Assembly (NCBI GenBank): GCA_031261625.1
Contig: JAISJG010000015.1
Span: 1-55,631, forward strand
DNA from: Candidatus Methanoplasma sp.
GTDB taxonomy: Archaea; Thermoplasmatota; Thermoplasmata; Methanomassiliicoccales; Methanomethylophilaceae
Direction of reading: 5' to 3'
DNA: 55,631 nucleotides
Shown: positions 19,072 to 27,006 of the stretch, in pieces
How positions within the stretch are numbered: the stretch's first letter is position 1
Layout of the letters: each line of letters begins with the position of its first letter
Notes under the pieces: model-generated
Database searches by the model: none
What the model saw: only the letters and a program-made list of their open reading frames with translations
What the model was told of the DNA's origin: nothing
Translations under genes and position numbers: made by a program

Positions 19072-20132
19072 CAGATCACCAGAAGTCCCTTTATTGTCTC
19101 TCTGTCCAATCCGCTCTCGGTACCCCTTGCGATCACCCTGATGTTGTTGACCTCATTCTCCTTGTGGATCATGAAATCAAGAACGGGTATCACGGATAAG
19201 GGATACAGGTGCGAGAACTTCTTCGCCTGCTGCATCTCGTACTTCTTCAGACCGGACACGACGCCTCTTATTGTGGCGGTGTTCTCTATCGAGTTCTTTA
19301 TGTCCTCGTAGAAGTACAGCTGCGAGGCCTCCGAGATGGCGCCCTCGACAGAATCCGCGTTGGATATCTGCAGTGCGAGCTTCTCGTCGATCTCTTTCCC
19401 TCCGGGTATGAAGTATTTCGCGGCGGCCTCTCCGCCGATGCCTTCCGCTTTGAGCTTCAGGATGGTTTCGAAATTCTTCATGTCTATCTCCCTCTTCACA
19501 TAGTCGAGGAAGAGCAGGGAAGGCCTTGATGCGGGGTTGATGCTCGCAAGAAGTCTGTCATAGTGGAATTTGTCGAGGTAATCCTCGATGTCTCCCAGAT
19601 TGCCGCTTGCTTTGTAGGCAGCGACCACCTCTGCGGGGAACGACAGGTGTGTCGCTGTCCCGAAGATCGCCAGTATGTCTTCTTCCGAGTCGGTGGATAT
19701 GAGTTTGTCCAATGTGTCGGAGCTCAGGCTGCCTGCCGGGACAAGGTCTTCCTTTATCCCGTCTATACCGAGTCCGTAGGATTTCCCGCGAAGTATTACC
19801 TTCAGGTTCCAGATATCCCACTTCGTGAGATATGCGGCGACCATATCATGCAACTCCCCTTTCGATGCGGAGAGTATGCTGCTGAACACTTTTGCCATGT
19901 TCAGGTAGGTCGCATGCTCAAGGAGGTCCAGCCCGGAGTTCCTGTTGGCGAGATCGGTGAACTCTTTGGAGTAACCTGCCTCGCTTATGTAACGGGATAT
20001 CTCCGTCGCGTTCATCATCAGCATCTTGCTGTAGTCCTCATCTCCCATAAGGAGAGATTTCTTAGCCTTCACTCTGGCGACGGTGTATGCGTAATTGCCT
20101 TTTCTTCCGTTGCGCCTGAACATATATCTCAC
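19071..20132 (-). CDS. atpC: A-type ATP synthase subunit C
   Basis: Funnel-shaped all-helical subunit linking the central stalk to the membrane rotor ring (the V-type d subunit). 353 residues, with YAYTVARVKAKKSLLM near the start and TDLANRNSGLDLLEHATYLN. Overlaps atpE by 4 bp. Confidence 0.93.
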   Translation of the reverse strand: MRYMFRRNGRKGNYAYTVARVKAKKSLLMGDEDYSKMLMMNATEISRYISEAGYSKEFTDLANRNSGLDLLEHATYLNMAKVFSSILSASKGELHDMVAAYLTKWDIWNLKVILRGKSYGLGIDGIKEDLVPAGSLSSDTLDKLISTDSEEDILAIFGTATHLSFPAEVVAAYKASGNLGDIEDYLDKFHYDRLLASINPASRPSLLFLDYVKREIDMKNFETILKLKAEGIGGEAAAKYFIPGGKEIDEKLALQISNADSVEGAISEASQLYFYEDIKNSIENTATIRGVVSGLKKYEMQQAKKFSHLYPLSVIPVLDFMIHKENEVNNIRVIARGTESGLDRETIKGLLVI

Positions 20133-20686
20133 CCGAAGAGCGTGTCTGACACGGTCTTTATTTCGCGGTCCCAGATCTCTCTGAGTATGGTCTCATACTG
20201 CAGGTCGACCTCGATGGTTCCGTCCTCGCTCTGAAGGATTATGCCCGAGCGTACCCTGGGGTCCACCTCGACCGACTTCGCGCCCAGCTCTTTCGCTGTG
20301 AACTTGTCGTTCTTGGAGATGAATGCCCTCGGTGCGCCGATCACGGCCTTTGCGGACTTTACCATCTGCTTGTAGTGCTCGAGTTTCTCCGCCTCGGGGG
20401 CGGCTTCGAGGTCTGCGAGAACGGAATCGAACGCCTTTGCGAGGATCTCCTTCTTTTTGGAAAGAACGATCTTCTTGCTTTCCAGCTCTGCGCTTGAAAG
20501 CTCCTGGCGTTTGAGGCGCTCTACGGCCTCTCTGAGCCTCTTGTCCTCTTTTTCATTTATCTCGGCGATCGCTGCTTCCGCCTCGGCCTTTATGACCGCG
20601 ACCTCTGCGTCCCTCTGAGCGTTAATCTCAGCTACGGACTTGTCGGCGGATGCGACGATCTCCTTCGTGACTGTATCCAATGCCAT
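20129..20686 (-). CDS. atpE: A-type ATP synthase subunit E
   Basis: Peripheral-stalk subunit forming a coiled coil with subunit H. 185 residues; the N-terminal 85 are an Ala/Glu/Lys-rich helix, and the C-terminal globular domain ends with DGTIEVDLQYETILREIWD, a typical E signature. Overlaps atpC by 4 bp. Confidence 0.94.
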   Translation of the reverse strand: MALDTVTKEIVASADKSVAEINAQRDAEVAVIKAEAEAAIAEINEKEDKRLREAVERLKRQELSSAELESKKIVLSKKKEILAKAFDSVLADLEAAPEAEKLEHYKQMVKSAKAVIGAPRAFISKNDKFTAKELGAKSVEVDPRVRSGIILQSEDGTIEVDLQYETILREIWDREIKTVSDTLFG

Positions 20687-20703
20687 GAGACGGCCTCAGA
20701 TAT

Positions 20704-20952
20704 TTACAGTACGAACATTCCCATGATAGCGATAACGAGTCCGAAGATAACGATGGTCTCGGGAAGAACCACGAAGATCATTGCTTTACCGAAGATCGAG
20801 GGATCCTCTGTGATCGCGCCAATGGCTGCTGCTGCTGCGTCTTTCTCACCGAGACCGGAACCGATACCGGCAAGTCCGACTGCGAGTCCTGCACCTATTG
20901 CTATAAGTCCTGCTGTGTTGTCTACCAATCCTGCTACTGCATCTATTGCCAT
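20704..20952 (-). CDS. atpK: A-type ATP synthase proteolipid (c ring) subunit
   Basis: Membrane rotor subunit. 82 residues with a single two-helix hairpin: a Gly/Ala-rich first helix (LIAIGAGLAVGLAGIGSGLG) and a second helix carrying the ion-binding Glu in VVLPETIVIFGL. The absence of a duplicated or tripled hairpin makes it the 8-kDa type. I cannot tell Na+ from H+ coupling with certainty. Confidence 0.95.
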   Translation of the reverse strand: MAIDAVAGLVDNTAGLIAIGAGLAVGLAGIGSGLGEKDAAAAAIGAITEDPSIFGKAMIFVVLPETIVIFGLVIAIMGMFVL

Positions 20953-20954
20953 TT

Positions 20955-23132
20955 TTATACCTCTTTGTTAGTTTCTTTTTTGATTAAAACGGTTTTTTCG
21001 CGCTTGGTTCTGAGCGGATCGTATTTTATTCCGCCGCCGATGAAGAACCTGGACATCAATTCCACGAACTGCAACCTTAGTGCGTGCAGTCCTGCGGACA
21101 GGATACCCAAGGTCCAAACGACCAAATGTAAGAACCCGAAGAGCACCAGACCGATTATCAGCATAATCGGGCTTATGTCTCCGCCTGCTCCGACGTTTAT
21201 GATCATTCCGAACACGATATAGTTGAATGCCAATGCCATACCCGCTTTGGACATGCCTATGGCGGCCAGACGAGTGTAGGAAAGAATGTTCCCCACGAGT
21301 CCGGGCAGCTCAAGTATTGCCTGAGCCTTCTCCACTTTGAAAGTTATTACTGTTCCGACGAGCAGCATTACCACGCCTATTGCGACGAACGGCAATACGA
21401 CATCGAAATCCGACTTGTCGAACAGGAGCTTGGTGATACCGAAACACAGTATGATCATACCGGAGAACGTTATTATCCAGCCGCCCTTTTCGAACAATGC
21501 CGCTTTTCCGCCGTGCTGTCTCTTTATGTTCAGCAGACCGCAGATGTACGCGATCATCATATGGACGATTCCCACGTATACCGACAGTTTGAGGAGCATT
21601 CCGACCTCGACGAGTTTTCCGACACCGTGGTGGGTGACTTCCTCAGGAAGACCTGTTATGGGGTCGATGACCTCACTGTGGTGTAAGAACTCGGGCAGAA
21701 GTCCCGTGAACCAGTCAGGGAAGAAATTACCAACCGCACCTGGTCCTCCGAGCAGACCGTCCCACGTAACGCTCGTACCTGTAGATGATCCAACAAGTGG
21801 CAATCCATCCGAACCAATATTCCATACTGTATCCGAGAACTCTCCGATGAAGTGCATTCCCATGGCTTCTCCGAAGAAGAAGAACCCGAATAAGAATGCC
21901 CATATGCCGCCGAAGAAAAGTACGGTCGCGATAGCGCGCCAGTCCTTGTGGTGCGTGACCTTGAGGCCGTATGCACCGATTATTATGAATGGTATTGCAT
22001 ACCCACAGTCCCCGATCATGAATCCGAAGAACAGCGGAAGGAAGAAAGTAAGCAGTATCGTCGGGTCTATCTCCTGATATTTGGGGATCGACACAAGACT
22101 TGTTGCGTACTCGAACTCCTTCGCGATGAGTCCGTTCGTCTGTTTTGTGGGGACTTTCTTGAATCTTTCCTCTGCGTGTTCCTCCTCGTGGAGGTTCCTG
22201 CCGCGGGTCTCCTCGAACTCGATGTGGACATCGTTTCCGAGTTTTGCTTCCAGTTCGGCTTTTACAGAGTCGACCTTGTCCGTAGGCACCCACGCGTCTG
22301 CGATGTACGAGTAGTCTCCCACTGCGATCCTGAGGGGGACCTCCCCCTTTTCGACCTGAATGGAAAGTTCCTCGTCCGATGCCCTGAGGAAGGTCTTGTG
22401 TTTGAGCTGGAGAGATTCTATCTCCTTCTCAACGGATTCAAGCTCTGCGGTAAGGCTCTTGAGGCTTGCCTCGGTCCTTACCAGTGCGTCGGCGGGTGAT
22501 CCGGTCCCTTCCGGGACTGCAATCTCGGTGAATCCGAAGTCGGATAACGCCGATGCCGCCTTATCCCTCTCCGAAGCCTTCACGAACAGCGCAACCGCGC
22601 CGCCCTCTTTCTTTTTGAAAGAAACGAAGTATTCGGAATCCGGGATCGCTTCGAGGGCCTTTGTCGGGTCCTCTTCCACTGAACCTGCGATCGATGCGAT
22701 GGTCCGGTACCCAGAATAGAGTTCCAGATCCACAGGGATCTTGGCCAAAATTGTTAAGTTCTTTTTGTTAGAGTTTAATACAGTGATTCTTTGATTGAGA
22801 TCATTCCGTTTATCGAGGGTTCTTAAGACCTCGCTCTCGATGTTCTCGACGCTCTCAGAGTCTATCTGAGACTGAAGCTCATCGACGGGTACACTTCCAG
22901 TCTGGGTCGTTTTTGCAATACCCAGCTCTTTCTCGATCGCCCTTACCTTAAGCAGCCTCTCGGATGCTTTAGACGAGTGCGACAGAGGAGTACCGATCGA
23001 TAATCCGTCCGCGCCGGTGGTATGATCGATCAAGTGGAGCGCCTTCACGCTGTAAAAGGCCTCGATGGCCTCGTCCAAGCGGGATTTGGTACCCACAATC
23101 ACAATCCTACTCATCGATTCAGGAAGAAACAT
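20955..23132 (-). CDS. atpI: A-type ATP synthase subunit I (a subunit)
   Basis: Membrane stator with the ion half-channels. 725 residues: cytoplasmic N-terminal arm with coiled coils (1-340), then about eight membrane helices from FFLPLFFGFMIGD onward. The essential Arg lies in LSYTRLAAIGMSKAG. The ORF start (23132) overlaps atpH by 14 bp and has GAGAGG upstream. An alternative ATG six codons on (MSRIVIVGTK) would leave a 4-nt gap to atpH but lacks a clear ribosome site. Confidence 0.95.
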   Translation of the reverse strand: MFLPESMSRIVIVGTKSRLDEAIEAFYSVKALHLIDHTTGADGLSIGTPLSHSSKASERLLKVRAIEKELGIAKTTQTGSVPVDELQSQIDSESVENIESEVLRTLDKRNDLNQRITVLNSNKKNLTILAKIPVDLELYSGYRTIASIAGSVEEDPTKALEAIPDSEYFVSFKKKEGGAVALFVKASERDKAASALSDFGFTEIAVPEGTGSPADALVRTEASLKSLTAELESVEKEIESLQLKHKTFLRASDEELSIQVEKGEVPLRIAVGDYSYIADAWVPTDKVDSVKAELEAKLGNDVHIEFEETRGRNLHEEEHAEERFKKVPTKQTNGLIAKEFEYATSLVSIPKYQEIDPTILLTFFLPLFFGFMIGDCGYAIPFIIIGAYGLKVTHHKDWRAIATVLFFGGIWAFLFGFFFFGEAMGMHFIGEFSDTVWNIGSDGLPLVGSSTGTSVTWDGLLGGPGAVGNFFPDWFTGLLPEFLHHSEVIDPITGLPEEVTHHGVGKLVEVGMLLKLSVYVGIVHMMIAYICGLLNIKRQHGGKAALFEKGGWIITFSGMIILCFGITKLLFDKSDFDVVLPFVAIGVVMLLVGTVITFKVEKAQAILELPGLVGNILSYTRLAAIGMSKAGMALAFNYIVFGMIINVGAGGDISPIMLIIGLVLFGFLHLVVWTLGILSAGLHALRLQFVELMSRFFIGGGIKYDPLRTKREKTVLIKKETNKEV

Positions 23133-23451
23133 TTATGGTCCTCTCGAATTCTTTGATAAGTAGGTCGTTGACTTTCTTGATCTTCTTCGCGGAGGATGCT
23201 TCGAGGGCCTGGGACTCCTGCTCGCCTTCGGCGAGCTTCTTGTCCTTTTCAAGGTCCACAGCTGCTTGTTCCTTCGCTACAACAGACTCATAGTTGCTGC
23301 GGGCATTAGCCTCAGCTTCCTGAATCTTTTTCACAGAATCCCTGCGGGCTTCCGCGATCGCGGTTTTTTTATCTGCCTCGGCCTGTGCGACCTTGGCGTC
23401 CGCTTCCGTTTCAGCCTTTTTTATTTCCGAAAGTATGTCAGTTCGGCTCAA
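23119..23451 (-). CDS. atpH: A-type ATP synthase subunit H
   Basis: Peripheral-stalk coiled-coil partner of subunit E. 110 residues of charged heptad-like helix (EIKKAETEADAKVAQAEADK). The start is placed at TTG 23449-23451 (LSRTDILSEI), preceded by GGGGAGTG. The same frame stays open upstream but reads across the intergenic region and into the deaminase gene. First gene of the operon. A minus-strand TTAAGTAT near 23496 is a candidate TATA box. Confidence 0.88.
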   Translation of the reverse strand: MSRTDILSEIKKAETEADAKVAQAEADKKTAIAEARRDSVKKIQEAEANARSNYESVVAKEQAAVDLEKDKKLAEGEQESQALEASSAKKIKKVNDLLIKEFERTINVSS

Positions 23452-23530
23452 TTTACACTCCCCGACTATTATGTGGAAACTTGGTATCCCATGAAGATAC
23501 TTAAGCGTAATTGTATTTTCTTTATAGAAA

Positions 23531-23544
23531 AGGGGCCGACCCCT
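23531..23544 (-). terminator. Terminator of the deaminase gene
   Basis: AGGGG-TCGG-CCCCT stem-loop on the minus strand, directly after the deaminase stop and followed by TTTTCTAT. It separates the deaminase from the atp promoter. Confidence 0.65.
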
Positions 23545-23545
23545 G

Positions 23546-24025
23546 TCAAATGATGGGGATGTCGCCCTTCGGAATATCCGCATCGGGGAAACGGCGCACC
23601 ACGATCTTCGTTTCGGCAAGAAGACTTTCCGAAAGGTCGTCCATATAGCCAGTCTTGTAGACGACTTCCACTATTCCTGAATTGATCAGTATCTTGGAAC
23701 ACATCGAACACGGGAAGGTCGTGGTGTATATCGTGGCACCTTTGACGCTGACCCCGAAATACGCCGCCTGGGCGACCGCGTTCTGTTCCGCGTGGACACC
23801 GCGGCACAGCTCGTGCCTTGTGCCGGACGGGATCTTCAACTGTTCCCTGATACAACCCAGTTCCTCGCAGTGTCTGGTACCCTTCGGAGAGCCGTTGTAT
23901 CCTGTGGACAATATGTGCTTATCTTTGACTATGACCGCTCCGACCCTGCGCCTTACACATGTCGATCTGGAAGATACCAATTCTGCCATATCCATAAAGT
24001 ATTGATCGTTGGACGGCCTGTTCAT
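23546..24025 (-). CDS. dCMP/cytidylate deaminase family protein
   Basis: Zinc-dependent deaminase of the ComEB/dCMP deaminase family, converting dCMP to dUMP for thymidylate synthesis. 159 residues, with zinc ligands and catalytic Glu in HAEQNA (H78, E80) and PCSMC (C106, C109), and TGYNGSPKG typical of dCMP deaminases. Divergent from the signal peptidase gene; a minus-strand AT-rich TATA-like run at about 24044-24056 fits a leaderless mRNA. Confidence 0.93.
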   Translation of the reverse strand: MNRPSNDQYFMDMAELVSSRSTCVRRRVGAVIVKDKHILSTGYNGSPKGTRHCEELGCIREQLKIPSGTRHELCRGVHAEQNAVAQAAYFGVSVKGATIYTTTFPCSMCSKILINSGIVEVVYKTGYMDDLSESLLAETKIVVRRFPDADIPKGDIPII

Positions 24026-24098
24026 ACATCCCCATATGCTTTAAAATATAACTCTTTTTCAGGAATCTAATTAATATTCCAGTGCACTTACCAGCTTC

Positions 24099-24995
24099 AT
24101 GGAGAGGGAAACAAAGCACATTGTGTTGATTATCGTCACACTTGTTGCTGTCTGTGCGCTGATATCGGGCGGCGTAGTGTATTCCTCGGGCGTAAGTCCT
24201 CCGTTCACCACTGTCAACTCGTGGAGTATGCAGCACGGTGACGAATCCCAGATCGGCATCATAGATACCGGCGATATGGTCCTTGTCAAGGATCCCGGTA
24301 AGGTCAGCATAAGGTCATATGTCGAAGGATACAACGACGGTTATTCCATGTTCGGGGATTACGGCGATGTCATAATCTATAAACGCGGGGACAATCAGAA
24401 TCCGGTCATACATCGTGCAATACTGTATCTTGAATATAACGGCGATAAAACATGGAGTGCCCCTGCATTGGCGGATTTCCCGGCCGATCGTTGGTCGAAC
24501 GGCGGAAATACCGATTATAATCATCTGAAGGGTACTCTGATGATCAACGGCCTACGTTATACACATACATTGAACGCATCTTTGGATCTTGATAAACTTG
24601 CGACGCCCAATGTAAGCAGCGGATATGTCCCTCACAGCGGATATGTCACACTGGGGGACAATAATTCCGCATTCGATCAGAGTAGCGGCATTACAGAGGG
24701 ATTGATAGAGAATGAACGCATAAAATCGGTCGCATGGATAGAAATACCGTGGACAGGTACAGTAAAAATGGCATTTTCCGGAGATTCCGATATTCTTGAC
24801 CAGCATGTTCCGAATTCGATACCTTCTCTTGCATTATGGATAATATCAATTGTTGCAATATTGACTGCTTTCTCGTTTATTTATGATCAAAGAACATACA
24901 TAAAGGTAAGAAAGGAACTGGAGATCGAAAAGCAGACCCCCTCCCCCTCACTTCCACTGGAACCTGATAATGATGACAATCAGTTTCTCGATTGA
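24099..24995 (+). CDS. Sec11/S26B-type signal peptidase
   Basis: Removes signal peptides on the outer face of the membrane. 298 residues: membrane helix 8-30, catalytic Ser43 in WSMQHG, His105 in NPVIHRAI (archaeal type with His in place of the bacterial Lys), the acidic GDNNSAFD, and a second membrane helix at about 244-264 before a charged tail. The usual SMxPT is changed to SMQHGDES. An ORB replication-origin element lies inside the last codons, reverse-oriented (24936-24962), so the C-terminal tail overlaps origin DNA. A plus-strand AT-rich box about 30 nt before the ATG suggests a leaderless mRNA. Confidence 0.9.
   Translation: MERETKHIVLIIVTLVAVCALISGGVVYSSGVSPPFTTVNSWSMQHGDESQIGIIDTGDMVLVKDPGKVSIRSYVEGYNDGYSMFGDYGDVIIYKRGDNQNPVIHRAILYLEYNGDKTWSAPALADFPADRWSNGGNTDYNHLKGTLMINGLRYTHTLNASLDLDKLATPNVSSGYVPHSGYVTLGDNNSAFDQSSGITEGLIENERIKSVAWIEIPWTGTVKMAFSGDSDILDQHVPNSIPSLALWIISIVAILTAFSFIYDQRTYIKVRKELEIEKQTPSPSLPLEPDNDDNQFLD
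24936..24962 (-). other. Origin recognition box (ORB), left copy
   Basis: Read on the minus strand: TTCCAGTGGAAGTGAGGGGG, then A, GGGGG, T. The first 20 nt are identical to the right copy at 26585. The TTCCAGTGGAA core plus G-run is the archaeal Orc1/Cdc6 recognition pattern. The G-run points away from cdc6. Confidence 0.85.
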
Positions 24996-25012
24996 TTGAT
25001 TTTTAATAAAAA

Positions 25013-26320
25013 TCACTTATTTTCTGAATCGTTTGAAAATAAAGTGGTCTGTTTTTTAGGTTTGTATTTGGAAAGCGGTTTGAACAGTTCATCCGAAACA
25101 ATGAGTTCGATGGTTTCACTATTAATGGTGAGTTCTATCTCTTTGGTCCTTCCGTTCCTTCCGTAGGATTTTGTTGTTGTATGGATCAATCCCAACATAT
25201 CGAGTTCCGATATCATTCCGGATACACTTCTTTGTGATAGGATCGTATATCCTATCATATTGCATATTTCCCGATATACCGTAAAAACATCTCCGGTTGT
25301 TATTTTTTCAAAATTCTCATGATTTTTGATAACACTCATAAGAACTATTTTGAAATTGTCCGGTAGTGATTTTATTATTTCACTGACGGCATCCAATTCT
25401 ATCTTATCTCTTGCATATTTGATATGTGCGATCGTTATTTCGGAATCTCCGTTCCTTTCTGCCATGTCGGCAGCTGTTCTAAGAAGATCCAATGCTTTTC
25501 TTGCATCTCCGGAATCTTTAGATGAAATGGCAGCACAATAAGGAATTACATCTTCTTTTAGAATTCCGGGTTCGAAAGCTATATCACTTCTTTCTCTGAG
25601 AATATCCTGTAATTGAGAAGAGGTATATGATTTGAATATTATTTTTTCTTCACCGAGTCTGCTTTTGATCTTAGGACTCAGTAATTCAGTAAATTTAGTA
25701 TCATTCGTTATTCCGATTATCGATACTTTTGAATTTTTAAGTATTTCATTCATTGTTGTAAGATAATAGAATATTTCTTCTCCTCCACTTTTGAATACAA
25801 AATCTATCTCATCAAGAACAACGAGATATACCTTATTTTTTTCATCTATATATGAAGTGAGAGTTGTGTATACCTTTTCGGTACTCCATCCGGTAAATGG
25901 TATCTTTTTTTCATCTTCTGTTATTATCTGATTTGAAATATTATAGAGAATTGTTATAGGATTGGTTGCAATTTCACAATTAACATAAGTATAACTGCAA
26001 TTTAATTCCGAAGGATCTTCTTTCTTTAATTCTCTTGCAATATAATTCAATACTGCTGTTTTTCCGGTACCTGTTTTTCCGGTGATCAGTATGTTGGAAG
26101 GTTTATCTTTATTAAGAGAAGGAGCTATGATCTCAACTATACTTTCAATTTCCTTGGATCTGTGCGGAAGACATTCAGGCACAAAAGAAGATTGAAGAAC
26201 ATTTTTGTTTTTTACAAGAATCTTTCTTTTTCCGATGTATCTTGTAAAGATCGATTCTCCCATATTTTTCAACCATTCTTCTATAACTTCAACTCCGTTA
26301 TAATGGTTTCTTGTTCCCAT
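25013..26320 (-). CDS. cdc6: Orc1/Cdc6 replication initiator
   Basis: Origin-binding AAA+ ATPase that loads the MCM helicase. 435 residues: Walker A GKTGTGKT (81-88), Walker B VVLDEIDF, sensor-2-like GDARKALDLL, and a C-terminal winged-helix domain with QRSVSGMISELDMLGLI that should contact the ORBs. The gene is visibly AT-richer than the flanking atp and tiaS genes. Start ATG 26318-26320 lies about 30 nt downstream of a minus-strand TTATAAAA, so the mRNA is probably leaderless. Flanked on both sides by identical ORBs. Confidence 0.95.
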   Translation of the reverse strand: MGTRNHYNGVEVIEEWLKNMGESIFTRYIGKRKILVKNKNVLQSSFVPECLPHRSKEIESIVEIIAPSLNKDKPSNILITGKTGTGKTAVLNYIARELKKEDPSELNCSYTYVNCEIATNPITILYNISNQIITEDEKKIPFTGWSTEKVYTTLTSYIDEKNKVYLVVLDEIDFVFKSGGEEIFYYLTTMNEILKNSKVSIIGITNDTKFTELLSPKIKSRLGEEKIIFKSYTSSQLQDILRERSDIAFEPGILKEDVIPYCAAISSKDSGDARKALDLLRTAADMAERNGDSEITIAHIKYARDKIELDAVSEIIKSLPDNFKIVLMSVIKNHENFEKITTGDVFTVYREICNMIGYTILSQRSVSGMISELDMLGLIHTTTKSYGRNGRTKEIELTINSETIELIVSDELFKPLSKYKPKKQTTLFSNDSENK

Positions 26321-26408
26321 TTTTATTCATGTAAAAAATCATATGCATGGTTTTATAATCCCGATGTTAATACCGATTCATAGCGTTAATGCGATAGGAG
26401 TTTGTTCA

Positions 26409-26495
26409 ATGAAAGGATATCTTGTTATTGTCGGATGCATATTGGGAATCGCTGCTTTTGCAGGACTTCTTTGGGTCGTAGGAACATATCTCTGA
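26409..26495 (+). CDS. 28-residue single-helix membrane protein beside cdc6
   Basis: ATG 26409 is preceded by TAGGAG with 8-nt spacing, and by a TTATAAT box. The product is MKGYLVIVGCILGIAAFAGL plus eight residues ending in TYL, almost entirely a membrane helix. A terminator hairpin follows. Ribosome site, terminator and composition make it a credible small gene; function unknown. It diverges from cdc6 and lies within the origin region. Confidence 0.55.
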   Translation: MKGYLVIVGCILGIAAFAGLLWVVGTYL

Positions 26496-26513
26496 TATTG
26501 ATGATATTTACCG

Positions 26514-26526
26514 GCTCAGCGTGAGC
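26514..26526 (+). terminator. Small hairpin terminator after the 28-residue gene
   Basis: GCTCA-GCG-TGAGC followed by TTTATCAATTTTTTTAG. The T-rich part also forms the start of the AT-rich tract of the origin. Confidence 0.5.
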
Positions 26527-26584
26527 TTTATCAATTTTTTTAGTTAAATTATGTGATAATCAAACGGCTTCGATCCATTTGAAA

Positions 26585-26611
26585 TTCCAGTGGAAGTGAG
26601 GGGGCGGGGGT
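26585..26611 (+). other. Origin recognition box (ORB), right copy
   Basis: TTCCAGTGGAAGTGAGGGGG, then C, GGGGG, T. It differs from the left copy only at the single base between the G-runs. It is followed 4 bp later by GTTATACTAACTGTA. Confidence 0.88.
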
Positions 26612-26614
26612 GTT

Positions 26615-26629
26615 GTTATACTAACTGTA
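26615..26629 (+). repeat. 15-bp element GTTATACTAACTGTA, copy 1
   Basis: Exact match to 30085-30099. Here it abuts the right ORB and overlaps the probable TATA box (GTATATG, 26627-26633) of the 26670 gene. In the second copy it precedes a predicted non-coding RNA. Confidence 0.6.
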
Positions 26630-26669
26630 TATGATGCCTTATTAATCGATATTGAAATTATCAGTGTTC

Positions 26670-26987
26670 ATGAAGAAAAATGATACCCGGAAGTACATTT
26701 ATCTGTGCGCATCGGTCATAATGATAATATTATTGGCTTTGTTCGTTCAACCCAACATCGAAGATAATACACATCAAGAAGAAAACAACGAGATCCTGGG
26801 GGTAGTATATGATATCAGAATGTCTGCAAAAGGATATACATTCTCATTCGAGGACACCGAAGGAAAAAATATCAGATGTTTTTCTTATGATGAACCTGTT
26901 GATAACGGAGTATACAATATCAAAGGCGATATGTCCGATGACGGCAATATGTTCTTCATAAACAATATGCAGCTTATTTACAGATAA
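26670..26987 (+). CDS. Small membrane-anchored protein, possibly OB-fold
   Basis: 105 residues from ATG 26670 (MKKNDTRKY); a TTG six codons upstream lies close to the predicted transcription start and is less likely. Membrane helix at about 9-27, then an acidic linker and a roughly 65-residue beta domain (EILGVVYDIRMSAKGYTFSF and DNGVYNIKGDMSD) that resembles a small OB-fold. Function unknown; it probably faces outward. First rightward gene beyond the origin. Confidence 0.7.
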   Translation: MKKNDTRKYIYLCASVIMIILLALFVQPNIEDNTHQEENNEILGVVYDIRMSAKGYTFSFEDTEGKNIRCFSYDEPVDNGVYNIKGDMSDDGNMFFINNMQLIYR

Positions 26988-27006
26988 CAATTATATCCGG
27001 GCATCA

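Larger units (their letters stand above)
24936..26611. other. Predicted chromosomal replication origin (oriC)
   Basis: Elements seen together: the cdc6 gene, two identical outward-facing ORBs (24936-24962 and 26585-26611), an AT-rich tract at 26526-26560 next to the right ORB as a candidate unwinding element, and genes diverging from the locus (atp operon leftwards; 26670, tiaS, thiolase and M20 genes rightwards). The combination matches known archaeal origins. Confidence 0.8.
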
